Assembly: GCF_024494695.1 (NCBI RefSeq)
Contig: NZ_JANHDP010000004.1
Span: forward strand, 511,197-575,196
DNA length: 64,000 nucleotides
Reading direction: 5' to 3'
Origin: Natronoarchaeum rubrum
GTDB lineage: Archaea; Halobacteriota; Halobacteria; Halobacteriales; Natronoarchaeaceae
Shown: positions 55,691-64,000 of the stretch, piece after piece
Layout of the letters: every line of letters starts with the position of its first letter
Position numbering within the stretch: position 1 is the first letter of the stretch
Program-made: the position numbers and the translations under genes
The notes under the pieces: model-generated
What the model was told of the DNA's origin: nothing
Database searches by the model: none
Seen by the model: only the letters and a program-made list of their open reading frames with translations

Positions 55691-57733
55691 ATGGACGCCA
55701 CGAGTTCAGGGGAAAATATAATCGAAGAACTCGGCAACACCGATTATACGTTTGATGAATTGTTCGAGGAGAATGTATTTCATGTTCCTCGGTATCAGAG
55801 GTTCTATTCTTGGGAGAGATCGGAATGGGCCGATCTTTGGAACGACCTGTCTAACATGGCTAAGAATGATCGGGAACACTACATGGGTACGGTCATCTGC
55901 AAGGAAGAGCCAACCCCGATCTTGACTGAAGAGGGTACCAATCAGTACCGGAATTATGCAATCGTCGATGGACAACAGCGATTCACAACCCTCATTATAC
56001 TCATAAAGGCAATAGCCTCGGTCTACACAACAATCAGCTCAGAAGAGGCACCGGAGGAGGGGAGTGGGAAACATACAGAGGAAAGCGTCAAATTGAGCCG
56101 GAAGAGGTTTTTGAAAGATTGGAAAATCAGGCTAGCTAATAGAGAGAGTCGGTGCAAGCTGCGACTCCAGGATGACGACAACAATACGCTTGAAGGCATT
56201 TTGGAAGAAGATATTGACGAGACGGCGACTGAGACCCCATCCCAGGACAGATTGATACAAGCCTATAGGTTCTATCGAGAGGAGTTGAAGGAACGGCAAG
56301 AGGAGCTTTCACACGGACAGTTCATCAGCCATCTTGATGAGCTGCTTTCCGCTATCCGGTCGCTCAATTTCATTGTGTACACCGTCGACAATTCTGAGCA
56401 AGCCACCCTGATATTCGAGTCGATAAACGACCGCGGGATCGGTCTGAGCAATCTGGATAAGACGAAGAGTTTTCTGATGCACAAGGTGTACCTCACTCAG
56501 GGGGAGAATCCCCATTCAGGAGTCAGCGTCAACGGTGTCCAAAAGCGATTTGGACGCATTTATCGGTGGATGCAAGACATCCTCGAAACCGACCGTGTCT
56601 CCGATATTGGTGAGGATCAAATCCAGCGGTACCACTACATCTCGACTATCAACACGACGGTGAACAGCAGCTATCTCCGTCAGGAGACGAACCGTCGGAA
56701 CAAAACCCTCCGCTCGGGGGCGACAGTCTATCTGGGGGCATTGAAATGGCATTTCACCAATCTTCACGAGGAGAACGACCTCTCGATCTACAACTCGTAC
56801 CCACGAGACTGTCCAGATGAAATTGACTCGTACACCAAGATTCTCCGCCGATATTATTCGCATATGGAAACAATCGGGTCGTACGGACAGGACGGGGAGT
56901 ACAATCCCGACATCGACTGGGAACTGCGGAAAATCTTCGCTCTCGACAGGCTCGGGAACTTCTATCCGATTCTATTAGCGATCTGGGATGAGTACGATAG
57001 CGATAGCATCTCGGAAGACGAACTCTACGAGATGCTTCAGTTGATCGAGGTAGCGTCTTTCCGGATTTACACGACTGTCAGCCGTTCCGATACCGGTCGG
57101 AATCGCTTCTATTCCGTCGCTAACGATATTGGAACAGGCGATAAGGATGCCGCATGGATAATCGAGGAGTTGAAAGACTGCATTCGGTCGAAGGAAAACG
57201 ACTTCGAGGGGACGCTCCGGAACCAGAACGCGTACAATTCGCTTCGATACAAGGATCTTAGATACCTCCTGTATTCGTACGAAATCTATCGAAGGGATGA
57301 GGCAAAGGGTGGCGACGTGTCGAGTATCGAGAAGGCAGCAGAAAACGCTGGAAACGAGTACACGCTCGACCACATCTGGCCGAACGATACTCAGAAACTC
57401 GACCTGAGCGAAGAAGAGGAAGAAGTCCACGAAGAGGTAAAGCACAGCCTCGGCAATCTCACGCTGACGACGGGGCCGCGAAACTCCGGCTGGAAGAACC
57501 TGCCGTACCCGAAGAAGCGGAGCCGGATGGACGATGACGAAGAGAACGATTCCGACTACTTGAACTCCGACTTCACGATAACCAGAGAGATTGCCCGAGA
57601 GAACAAGGAGTGGGGAGAAGGTCAGATCGCAGAACAGTTAGACGACATCGTTGATTTTGCGAAGCGGCGATGGAGTCTGGAAACCGCTGAAAGACAGCCA
57701 CTGTCCGAAATCAGGCCTGCAACACCTGACTGA
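55691..57733 (+). CDS. GmrSD-type restriction enzyme (DUF262 + HNH)
   Basis: This is 680 residues from the ATG at 55691 (MDATSSGENIIEELG). The N-terminal DUF262 domain has the DGQQR motif, D93-G-Q-Q-R (AIVDGQQRFTTLIIL), and INDRGIGLSNLDKTKSFL. The C-terminal DUF1524 HNH nuclease has D560-H-I-W-P and SLGNLTLTTGPRNSGW. GmrSD-type enzymes are NTP-dependent type IV restriction enzymes that cut modified phage DNA. It is bracketed by two copies of another gene, suggesting separate acquisition. Confidence 0.88.
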   Translation: MDATSSGENIIEELGNTDYTFDELFEENVFHVPRYQRFYSWERSEWADLWNDLSNMAKNDREHYMGTVICKEEPTPILTEEGTNQYRNYAIVDGQQRFTTLIILIKAIASVYTTISSEEAPEEGSGKHTEESVKLSRKRFLKDWKIRLANRESRCKLRLQDDDNNTLEGILEEDIDETATETPSQDRLIQAYRFYREELKERQEELSHGQFISHLDELLSAIRSLNFIVYTVDNSEQATLIFESINDRGIGLSNLDKTKSFLMHKVYLTQGENPHSGVSVNGVQKRFGRIYRWMQDILETDRVSDIGEDQIQRYHYISTINTTVNSSYLRQETNRRNKTLRSGATVYLGALKWHFTNLHEENDLSIYNSYPRDCPDEIDSYTKILRRYYSHMETIGSYGQDGEYNPDIDWELRKIFALDRLGNFYPILLAIWDEYDSDSISEDELYEMLQLIEVASFRIYTTVSRSDTGRNRFYSVANDIGTGDKDAAWIIEELKDCIRSKENDFEGTLRNQNAYNSLRYKDLRYLLYSYEIYRRDEAKGGDVSSIEKAAENAGNEYTLDHIWPNDTQKLDLSEEEEEVHEEVKHSLGNLTLTTGPRNSGWKNLPYPKKRSRMDDDEENDSDYLNSDFTITREIARENKEWGEGQIAEQLDDIVDFAKRRWSLETAERQPLSEIRPATPD

Positions 57734-57822
57734 AGACTCTGGGGACACCCAAGAGCAATGTCTCTGTATAGCTACCAGGAGGTCGATTCTGTGTGAGCGG
57801 GTGGTAGCTTCTCGTCTCGAAC

Positions 57823-58275
57823 TTAGAGGTCGTAGGAACTCAGCCGATGCCCTGCTTTCGTCGACGGAGCGGGTTCCAGCTGGGCATACTGAATCTCGGC
57901 GACCGATTCCGCATCGAATCGGACGTTCGCCCGGAGGATGAGATAGTCGTCGTTCTCGTTGACTATCCCCATCACCTTCTGCTGGTCGCGTTCCAGCTGG
58001 GCATACTGTCCGGTCTTCACTTCGAGTGCGACCGTCCGCGAGACCTCGCGGTCGGCATCCGAGTAGAGATTGCTGAGTCGGATCGTCAGGTCAGCCTGCC
58101 ACTGGATACGCTCGGTTGAGCCGTCCTGCTGGATGTCTTCGTACGTGAAGTGCCGGCGATGGCGAACCTGCGTGTAAATCGACGACGGGGTGCCCGATTC
58201 GAAGGCGGGGAACAATACCTGCAGGCGCTCTTCGACGACCGAACGGAGATGCGTCTTCGCAACTCCCTCGCCCAT
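57823..58275 (-). CDS. PD-(D/E)XK-like small protein
   Basis: This is a 150-residue protein. D62 (WQADLTIRLSN) and E85-V-K87 (ALEVKTGQYAQLER) have the PD-(D/E)XK spacing, and a helix with Q-L-x-R-D-Q-Q-K follows. It may be a small nuclease or a DNA-binding relative. It is convergent with the GmrSD-like gene and 164 nt upstream of (divergent from) the methyltransferase. A broken copy lies at 55415-55540. Confidence 0.65.
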   Translation of the reverse strand: MGEGVAKTHLRSVVEERLQVLFPAFESGTPSSIYTQVRHRRHFTYEDIQQDGSTERIQWQADLTIRLSNLYSDADREVSRTVALEVKTGQYAQLERDQQKVMGIVNENDDYLILRANVRFDAESVAEIQYAQLEPAPSTKAGHRLSSYDL

Positions 58276-58439
58276 CTCTCCTTACCGATTAGACGATAGG
58301 CTACTGAACCAGTCCTCGGTGATCTCGACCTTGCTCATAGTGGTCTTCTCGTAGATTCCCCTTCAGACTGTGGACGCGTCCCCACCAGCCGGAAGCGGAA
58401 AGCTATACAACCCTCCCGGGAACACGTAGGAGACAATCA

Positions 58440-61106
58440 ATGTCTGAGGAAATCGGTGAGTCTAAAGAAGGGGAGCGGAAGACGCTGCCCATTGAGAAAG
58501 GGTATCCTATTGAACAGGTAAATGACATTGTCGATAGAGAAAACCAGTCGAAGCGATATTATCGACCACTATACACCATGCACAAGTGGTGGGCCCGCCG
58601 ACTCGGGTCGGTTTTCCGAACAATTTCTCTTTATACACTAATTGATGACCCCGGTTCGATGTCTATACACGACGCAGGAAGCGACAATCAGAAGCTCGGC
58701 GATTTCTTGGATGATCAAAACTCACTCCGAGATCTCGTCAACGATGTCGACCTAGGTGATCCAGATTCCCTCTGGCAACTCTATAACAAGGATGTTCGGG
58801 TGGAAGACAAGCGTGTACTTGACCCATTTATGGGAGGGGGGACTTCGTTAATTGAGGCATCACGATTCGATGCCTCAGTCGTTGGAAACGATCTTAATCC
58901 AGTTGCTTGGTTTGTGACAAAGAAAGAATTAGAGGCTGGAAAAACTGACATTGGCGACCTTGAGACGGCTTTTGACCGAGTCGAGAGTCAGGTGAAGGAG
59001 GAACTCACTGACCACTACAGTACTGAGTGCCCCGAGTGCGAGAGAACCGCGGACGTGATGTACTATCTTTGGGTCACGGAACTGGACTGCACCTCCTGTT
59101 CCGAGACTGTCTCGCTATTCAAAGATTATCGGGTAGCGAAGGGGCGCTACGGCAACAAAGGGAAGTACAACATTCTCTGTCCCGACTGCGAGTCCATCTT
59201 TCTCGTCGACGATTGGCGTAGCGAGTGTGTGTGCGATTGTGGCAACAAATTCGTCCCTGCAGAAGGGCCAGCAAAGGGTGCCGAGTACTCCTGTACAAGC
59301 TGTGGCCAGCAGTACAGCGTAATGGACGCCGGCCAAGAGCAGGGCGGCTATGGCTCTCGGATGTACGCCATCGAGTACTACTGCGCCCACTGTGACGATG
59401 AAGGCCGCGATCGTAGCGTCTACAAGGGGTACAAGCAGGCCGAAGACGTGGACATAGAGAAGTACGAAGAAGCGGTTGAGGAGTGGGAAGAGAGCGACGA
59501 CTTAGAATCATACGTCCCCTCGCAAGAGGTACCGCTGGGGATTCTGACAGACAGCACCGCATTCGAGGGGAGCATCGGTGGAGGCCACAATCTGCTTGGC
59601 CACGGCTACGATCAGTGGACAGATATTTTCGACGAGAGACAGCTTCTTTGTCTATCCAAACTCATCAGTGCCATCGACGATGTCGAGGATCAGAACGCCA
59701 AGGAGTACCTATTGCTTGCGCTTTCTGATTCCTTGATGTTCAGCAATACCTTCACGATCTATAACCGGCAGAGGCACAACATAGAAGGTATATTCAAAAC
59801 AAACTCGTTCAAGCCCCAAAAGGAGTATGTCGAGAATAACGTCTGGGGGACGGAGTACGGTCGAGGGACGTTCCTGAAAAGCTGGAAGAAAGTGCTTGCT
59901 GGCGTCGAATGGGCAGAATCTCCTGTTGAGCGTTACATCGAGGACGGGTCGACGAAGAAGACGGAACCGTTCAACCAGCCAGTCGGAGAGGACCACGAGG
60001 TTCACTGCGGAGACATGCGGGAGTTGGAGTACGAGAACGAGTTCGATGCTGTCCTTACTGATCCTCCGTACTACAACAACGTCATCTATTCCGAGCTATC
60101 CAACTTCTTCTACGTCTGGCAACGCATTCTGCTTGAAGACGAATACGAGTATTTCGAACCGGATACGACCCCACGAGCTGATAGTATCGTTGCCAATCCT
60201 GCGGAGGGGAAAGACGAGACCGATTTCGAAGAAGAACTGTTCCAGTCGTTCTCGAAGATACATCAGGCGCTAAAGCAGGACGGCGTACTTGCGTTCACGT
60301 ATCACCACAGTGACGCCGAATCGTGGGGTGAACTGCTGGGCGCCCTCTGTGAGGTGGGCTTCGAGGTCACAGCTACGTACCCTGTAACTGCGGACACAAA
60401 CCGTGCAACGTACAAACTGAACGAAGGTGAGTCGGTAGACTTCGACATTATCATCGTTGCTCGCCCCGCTCAAGACCGCCAGCCCATCTCGTGGAACAGC
60501 CTCCGCCGCAATATCTACCGAACTGCCCAGAAGACCCGACAGCGCCTCGAAGAGAACCGTGACCTCTCTCGCGGTGACATCGGCGTGGTCGAGATGGGCC
60601 GATGTTTCCACGAGTATTCGAAGCACCATGGCAAGGTCGAACGCGCCGGCGATACGATGACCGCGAAGGAAGTCGTCGACGAAATCTATGGCGTTATCCA
60701 GCACGGAAGCGACATCGGCGAAATCGATGTCTTCCTCGATCTGCTGGAGACGCCAGACGCGTCCTACGACGACCTCAACAAACTCAGCCGTGGCACGAAT
60801 GCTACGCCCGAACGCATGGAGGACATGCGCCTATACAGAATGGACGACGGCTTCACACTCGGCACGTGGGAGGACGAGAAACGCATCGCCTACATCCAGT
60901 CACGCGTCGACAGCGACGAGGAAGTCACCGACCTTGACAAAGCTCAGTTCCTCCGCTATCGCTGGGAACACGGCAAATCCGTCTCCGAGTACCTCGGTAA
61001 GTGGGAGATCACCGACGATCTCCGCGGGCTGTGCGAAGGGTTGGCCGACGCGACCGGCGACGACACCTACCGGAACATCCTAGAATCGCGCCTGAGCGAC
61101 TACTAA
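58440..61106 (+). CDS. DUF1156-type DNA methyltransferase
   Basis: This 888-residue protein has N-terminal AdoMet-binding D128-P-F-M-G-G-G-T (LDPFMGGGTSLIEA) and the catalytic D541-P-P-Y (LTDPPYYNNVIYSE). Between them lies a long insert with several zinc-ribbon cysteine pairs (TECPECERTA, LDCTSCSETV, ILCPDCESI, YSCTSCGQQY). The N-terminus YYRPLYTMHKWWARRLGSVF is typical of DUF1156. The family methylates adenine or N4-cytosine in antiphage systems with a DUF499 ATPase, encoded here at 48.9-52.1 kb. The downstream OLD gene starts 17 nt after its stop. Activity on host or phage DNA is not determinable from sequence. Confidence 0.85.
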   Translation: MSEEIGESKEGERKTLPIEKGYPIEQVNDIVDRENQSKRYYRPLYTMHKWWARRLGSVFRTISLYTLIDDPGSMSIHDAGSDNQKLGDFLDDQNSLRDLVNDVDLGDPDSLWQLYNKDVRVEDKRVLDPFMGGGTSLIEASRFDASVVGNDLNPVAWFVTKKELEAGKTDIGDLETAFDRVESQVKEELTDHYSTECPECERTADVMYYLWVTELDCTSCSETVSLFKDYRVAKGRYGNKGKYNILCPDCESIFLVDDWRSECVCDCGNKFVPAEGPAKGAEYSCTSCGQQYSVMDAGQEQGGYGSRMYAIEYYCAHCDDEGRDRSVYKGYKQAEDVDIEKYEEAVEEWEESDDLESYVPSQEVPLGILTDSTAFEGSIGGGHNLLGHGYDQWTDIFDERQLLCLSKLISAIDDVEDQNAKEYLLLALSDSLMFSNTFTIYNRQRHNIEGIFKTNSFKPQKEYVENNVWGTEYGRGTFLKSWKKVLAGVEWAESPVERYIEDGSTKKTEPFNQPVGEDHEVHCGDMRELEYENEFDAVLTDPPYYNNVIYSELSNFFYVWQRILLEDEYEYFEPDTTPRADSIVANPAEGKDETDFEEELFQSFSKIHQALKQDGVLAFTYHHSDAESWGELLGALCEVGFEVTATYPVTADTNRATYKLNEGESVDFDIIIVARPAQDRQPISWNSLRRNIYRTAQKTRQRLEENRDLSRGDIGVVEMGRCFHEYSKHHGKVERAGDTMTAKEVVDEIYGVIQHGSDIGEIDVFLDLLETPDASYDDLNKLSRGTNATPERMEDMRLYRMDDGFTLGTWEDEKRIAYIQSRVDSDEEVTDLDKAQFLRYRWEHGKSVSEYLGKWEITDDLRGLCEGLADATGDDTYRNILESRLSDY

Positions 61107-61123
61107 CTCCACTACTTTCTCTA

Positions 61124-62821
61124 ATGCAGTTAACAGAATTTCACGTCGAGACGTTCAAGCCGATAGAAGAGGATGGCTTCGAGTCGATCGAAGAACTCTC
61201 AGTACTGATTGGGAAGAACGACGCCGGCAAATCGTCGTTTTTGGAAGCGGTTAGAATCTTCCTCGAAGAGAAAGGAAAGCCCGAACCCAACCATTTCCAC
61301 ATGCGTGATGCTGAGGAGATTGTCTTCTCTGGCCGTTTCGAGGGTGTGCCAGACGAACTCTCGGAACAGGTCACGGACGCCGTCGACACGTCAGACGGAA
61401 CTCTGAGAATCGTCCGAAAGTACAGCAAAAATGGGGAACGAGCGCCATCTCGAACGACGCTATTGGGAGAAGACGAGCAGGAAACTCTGGGGTCAGGCAC
61501 GATCGTGGAAGATGGCGAAGACCTCAACAAGGTACCGTCACGCGAGCGAATCTGGTCGTATCTCCCCGAACCCATCTACATCCCCGCAGAACGAAATATT
61601 TCCGAGCAGACGAAGTTCAAGTCTGACACCTGGATCGACCGTCTACTTAGCCCGCTCCTCAACGATAGCGAGTCGCTCAGCGCAAAGCGCGAATCACTTG
61701 AGGAGGAGCTTCAAGACGAGATGGGAGACCTCTCAGACCTCATCGAAGGCCGACTGGTGAGTCGTATGGACTCGATCAGTGAAGTGGAGGTCGACCCAGG
61801 TGCAATCGACTTAGGAAAGGCGTTCACCCCCTCGATTACTGTCAAAGATCACTCCACGGAAACGTCAGTTCCGGTTGGGGAACGGGGATCGGGAGTGGGG
61901 AGCATGTTCGTTCTTTCACTGGTCGAGGCTTATCGAGAACGGCACGTCGACGAGGGGTACTTTCTCCTCTTTGAAGAGCCCGGAGTGTGGCTCCACCCTG
62001 AAGCGAAACGAGAGATGCTGGGTTCGCTTAAACAGATTGCCCAATCTGGAGGACAAATAATGCTCTCCACACACTCGCCCATATTCATCGATCGTCGGGG
62101 TCATGGCGAACTCCATCTCGTACAGCGGGAAGACGGAAAAACATCGGTTCGGATGGTCGACGAAGACTATCTCTCCGCAGTGGAAGAACTCGGGGCCCGG
62201 AATAGCGACATCCTCCAGAGCGACTTCGTCATCTACACTGAAGGCCCCAGTGACGCAAGCATTCTCAGAACCATCGCGCGGGAGTACGTAGAGGACTGGG
62301 AGCGCAAAAACATCACAATTCAGCACCTCGGCGGAACAGGGAACATTCAGAGCTGCCACCCGGAGGACTTGGAAGGAATCAACCACAACTTCTGCTTCTT
62401 GCTGGACAGCGACCGCCGGCACGAGGATGCTGCGCCTTCAGATGCCGTACAACAGATTCGAGACGACTGTAGAGGACTTCGAGCGTTCGTGCATATCCTG
62501 GAAAAGCGGGAGATAGAGAACTACTTTTCCTCAACTGGAATCAACCAGACGCTTGGACTCGAAGTGGGGCCAGACTTTGTTGGAGGCTACGACGACATTC
62601 CAGAGAAGCTCCATTCAGAGATTGCAGAGACACACATTGGGGAGGAGGGAGCATCCGTAGAGGAACGACAGTGTGACGCGTGCGGTAGTATTGCTGCTCC
62701 TGACGCTGGCAGGCAATACGATAAGAAACGGGGCGCAGAAATCGTCGAAGCGATGTACGAAGAAGGCGAAGAAATCACAGAACTTCACGGATTCTTGGAT
62801 CGCGTGACTGGTCGATTGTAA
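61124..62821 (+). CDS. OLD-family ATPase-TOPRIM nuclease
   Basis: This is 565 residues from the ATG at 61124, 17 nt after the methyltransferase stop. The N-terminal ABC-type ATPase has Walker A G30-KNDAGK-S37 and the C-loop/Walker B region LLFEEPGVWLHPEA with STHSPIFI. The C-terminal TOPRIM domain has E373 (VIYTEGPSDASIL) and D428-S-D430 (FLLDSDRRH), the metal-binding residues of OLD nucleases. OLD proteins act in Gabija, retron and other phage defence systems. No UvrD partner follows, so it is not a Gabija pair; it probably works with the methyltransferase. Confidence 0.87.
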   Translation: MQLTEFHVETFKPIEEDGFESIEELSVLIGKNDAGKSSFLEAVRIFLEEKGKPEPNHFHMRDAEEIVFSGRFEGVPDELSEQVTDAVDTSDGTLRIVRKYSKNGERAPSRTTLLGEDEQETLGSGTIVEDGEDLNKVPSRERIWSYLPEPIYIPAERNISEQTKFKSDTWIDRLLSPLLNDSESLSAKRESLEEELQDEMGDLSDLIEGRLVSRMDSISEVEVDPGAIDLGKAFTPSITVKDHSTETSVPVGERGSGVGSMFVLSLVEAYRERHVDEGYFLLFEEPGVWLHPEAKREMLGSLKQIAQSGGQIMLSTHSPIFIDRRGHGELHLVQREDGKTSVRMVDEDYLSAVEELGARNSDILQSDFVIYTEGPSDASILRTIAREYVEDWERKNITIQHLGGTGNIQSCHPEDLEGINHNFCFLLDSDRRHEDAAPSDAVQQIRDDCRGLRAFVHILEKREIENYFSSTGINQTLGLEVGPDFVGGYDDIPEKLHSEIAETHIGEEGASVEERQCDACGSIAAPDAGRQYDKKRGAEIVEAMYEEGEEITELHGFLDRVTGRL

Positions 62822-62824
62822 CAG

Positions 62825-63487
62825 TCACTCTCCGACCGCTTCTGTTAACGCTTTAGCGGCCTTTTCCTCGACTGATTCTCGTTTGAGTAACTCGACCATC
62901 TCCATCTCCTGTCGAGTCCGGTGACTCGGGTACGACTCCCGTTCTTCGTGTCGGCTGGGGAGTTTCCGGACGACATCGTGGAAGTTCACGTCGACGACTT
63001 CCAGAATTTCAGGAGACTTCTCGGGCCTTGCTTCGATATTCCACCGCACTCCATCGGTAGTAATCCCGACCGTGGCTTCCCCCAAGTCGCTCTTCAGATA
63101 GTCCTCCATCTGCTCTTTGCCGTATTCGAATTTGTTCGGAGTTTTCACCTCGCCGATGACGGCACAGTCCAGGCCACAGTCGAAGTTCTTAATCGCGAAG
63201 TCCGGACGCGTCTTATCCCACTTCGGGTAGCCATACGGCTGTGCCCAGAACTCGTAGTCGAGGAGTTCCAGCGTCGGCCAGATGAGATACTGCTCGACGA
63301 ATCGCTCTGGGTGCTGTCCGAGCTTCTTTCCCTTCAGGTATTTCCCTTCTCTAGCGACGTTAGAGAGATGAACCGGGACGTCGCGGCGAGAGAACTCGTC
63401 GGCGAAGTTCTCGTAGACACGAAGGAGCTGCTCCGCAAGCCCGGAGTGATCAGTGATGCTGGTTGAGGTAGTCTTTTCAGAGGTCAT
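62825..63487 (-). CDS. Type I restriction-like PD-(D/E)XK protein
   Basis: This is 220 residues from the ATG at 63487 (MTSEKTTSTSITDHSG). D96 (TRPDFAIKNFDCG) and E113-V-K115 (VIGEVKTPNKFEYG) give a nuclease core like that of HsdR N-termini, followed by QMEDYLKSDLGEATVGI. No helicase part is present. The stop is 3 nt from the stop of the OLD gene (convergent). It follows a small acidic gene on the minus strand. A nuclease is inferred from the motif. Confidence 0.7.
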   Translation of the reverse strand: MTSEKTTSTSITDHSGLAEQLLRVYENFADEFSRRDVPVHLSNVAREGKYLKGKKLGQHPERFVEQYLIWPTLELLDYEFWAQPYGYPKWDKTRPDFAIKNFDCGLDCAVIGEVKTPNKFEYGKEQMEDYLKSDLGEATVGITTDGVRWNIEARPEKSPEILEVVDVNFHDVVRKLPSRHEERESYPSHRTRQEMEMVELLKRESVEEKAAKALTEAVGE

Positions 63488-63491
63488 CGAT

Positions 63492-63845
63492 TCAGAAGTC
63501 GTCCCTGTGCTTCTCGTGGAACTCTTCGATCGAACTGCAGTCGTGGTCGTCGCGACGCGTAATCCATCCGCCGAACCGGTATCGTCGCCAGCACTTCTCG
63601 CCATCGATGAAGACGGGATTATCGCCAACGTCAGGGTCGAGTCGTATCGCGCTCGGCCCGTCTTCTTTCTCGACGATAGAATCTCGGCCGAGCTTCTCGA
63701 TGGCATTCGAGACGCCGTTCGACATCGGCGCCGGCGATCCATACAACTCGAAGTCGTCCATCTCGACCGACCCATCGGGATCGTCCTCCTCAGTCCCATC
63801 CTCGGGAGTTCTGTCCCCGGTCATGAAGTCAAACAACTGACTCAC
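63492..63845 (-). CDS. Small acidic hypothetical protein, partner of the downstream nuclease
   Basis: This is a 117-residue protein. It ends 4 nt before the start of the PD-(D/E)XK gene and should be co-transcribed. N-terminal half very acidic ([18 protein letters not shown]); the C-terminal half has tryptophans and charged residues ([18 protein letters not shown]). No motif recognised. Confidence 0.55.
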   Translation of the reverse strand: MSQLFDFMTGDRTPEDGTEEDDPDGSVEMDDFELYGSPAPMSNGVSNAIEKLGRDSIVEKEDGPSAIRLDPDVGDNPVFIDGEKCWRRYRFGGWITRRDDHDCSSIEEFHEKHRDDF

Positions 63846-63877
63846 TGATAATATAATTTGGCAGTAACGCGAAGGCG

Positions 63878-64000
63878 GTGTTCAGATAAGGATTGAAGGG
63901 TGAGGCGTAGCGTTTTCAAAGTGATCTATGCCCGAAAACGCACGCCTCAGTGGTAGTATCGACCGAATCGAGTTAGGTTTTATGGAGCGAGAGGCAACAC
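63878..64000 (+). mobile_element. IS6-family element, left end (cut by the window)
   Basis: The terminal repeat GTGTTCAGATAAGG at 63878-63891 resembles the end of the IS6 element at 44554 (GTGTTTAGTTAAGG). It is followed by the GTGAGGCG motif shared with that element and by the transposase start. The element continues past the window. Confidence 0.75.
63928..64000 (+). CDS. IS6-family transposase, 3' partial
   Basis: The ATG at 63928 opens MPENARLSGSIDRIELGFME, similar to the start of the degenerate transposase at 44605 (MAEIARLSGRSDWIDLVFVE). Only 24 codons are in the window. The family is clear from this pattern plus the terminal repeat just before it. Confidence 0.7.
   Translation, partial: MPENARLSGSIDRIELGFMEREAT

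Noticed and set aside
61124..62821. Gabija (GajA) identity for the OLD protein
   Set aside because: No GajB/UvrD-type helicase gene follows; the nearest UvrD-type gene (27.2 kb) is far away and paired with an AddB-like gene.
1..64000. CRISPR array or Cas genes
   Set aside because: No regularly spaced repeats or cas genes were found; the Cas4-like motifs in the AddAB-like proteins belong to longer nuclease domains.

Overview
The window is from a halophilic archaeon (class Halobacteria). Proteins are strongly acidic. Many genes have a TATA-like box about 25-30 nt before the start codon, the pattern of leaderless transcripts. There is an archaeal TFB, a haloarchaeal IS1341-type TnpB and IS6-family elements. 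No rRNA, tRNA, CRISPR array or replication initiator gene was seen. The sequence reads as an accessory region: a remnant conjugative element next to a long defence island, broken by insertion sequences, frameshifts and gene fragments.

0-10.8 kb: a partial lipoprotein, a protein with two restriction-endonuclease-like motifs, a damaged ABC-2 transporter locus with tandem hairpins at its broken edge, and a truncated secretion ATPase. These are followed by a 1468-residue secreted protein (von Willebrand A domain, calcium-binding repeats, C-terminal nuclease-like domain) that overlaps a gene resembling Imm49 immunity proteins. This is a probable archaeal polymorphic toxin-immunity pair.

10.8-19.5 kb, minus strand: a type IV secretion operon (small pilin-like protein, secreted anchored protein, VirB6/TrbL-like membrane protein, PrgI-like protein, VirB4 ATPase). 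The VirB4 gene has a frameshift, so the apparatus is probably inactive. Behind it lie an extra TFB, a SWIM zinc-finger protein and two small genes. Two of these transcription units share an unusual inverted-repeat promoter element.

19.8-24.3 kb: a TnpB transposon with a small ribbon-helix-helix gene, then a zinc alcohol dehydrogenase, a small membrane protein and a glycerol dehydrogenase-like gene.

24.6-37.4 kb: an AddAB-like helicase-nuclease pair, a prokaryotic Argonaute with a complete DEDD tetrad, a divergent DEAD-box helicase with a C-terminal cysteine cluster, and a fused PLD-nuclease/P-loop NTPase. This block is the strongest candidate for an undescribed defence assembly.

37.9-45.2 kb: a frameshifted tyrosine integrase, a small cargo segment, a second integrase fragment, an uncharacterised two-gene cassette with a zinc-cluster/nuclease-like protein, and nested degenerate IS6 elements.

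45.4-64 kb: McrBC; a DUF499-type ATPase operon; a PIN-domain pair; a nuclease with a FokI-like cleavage domain; a GmrSD-type (DUF262/HNH) enzyme; a DUF1156-type DNA methyltransferase; an OLD-family nuclease; and a further PD-(D/E)XK gene pair. The DUF499 and DUF1156 genes form a known antiphage pair but are separated here by other defence genes. The window ends inside another IS6 transposase.
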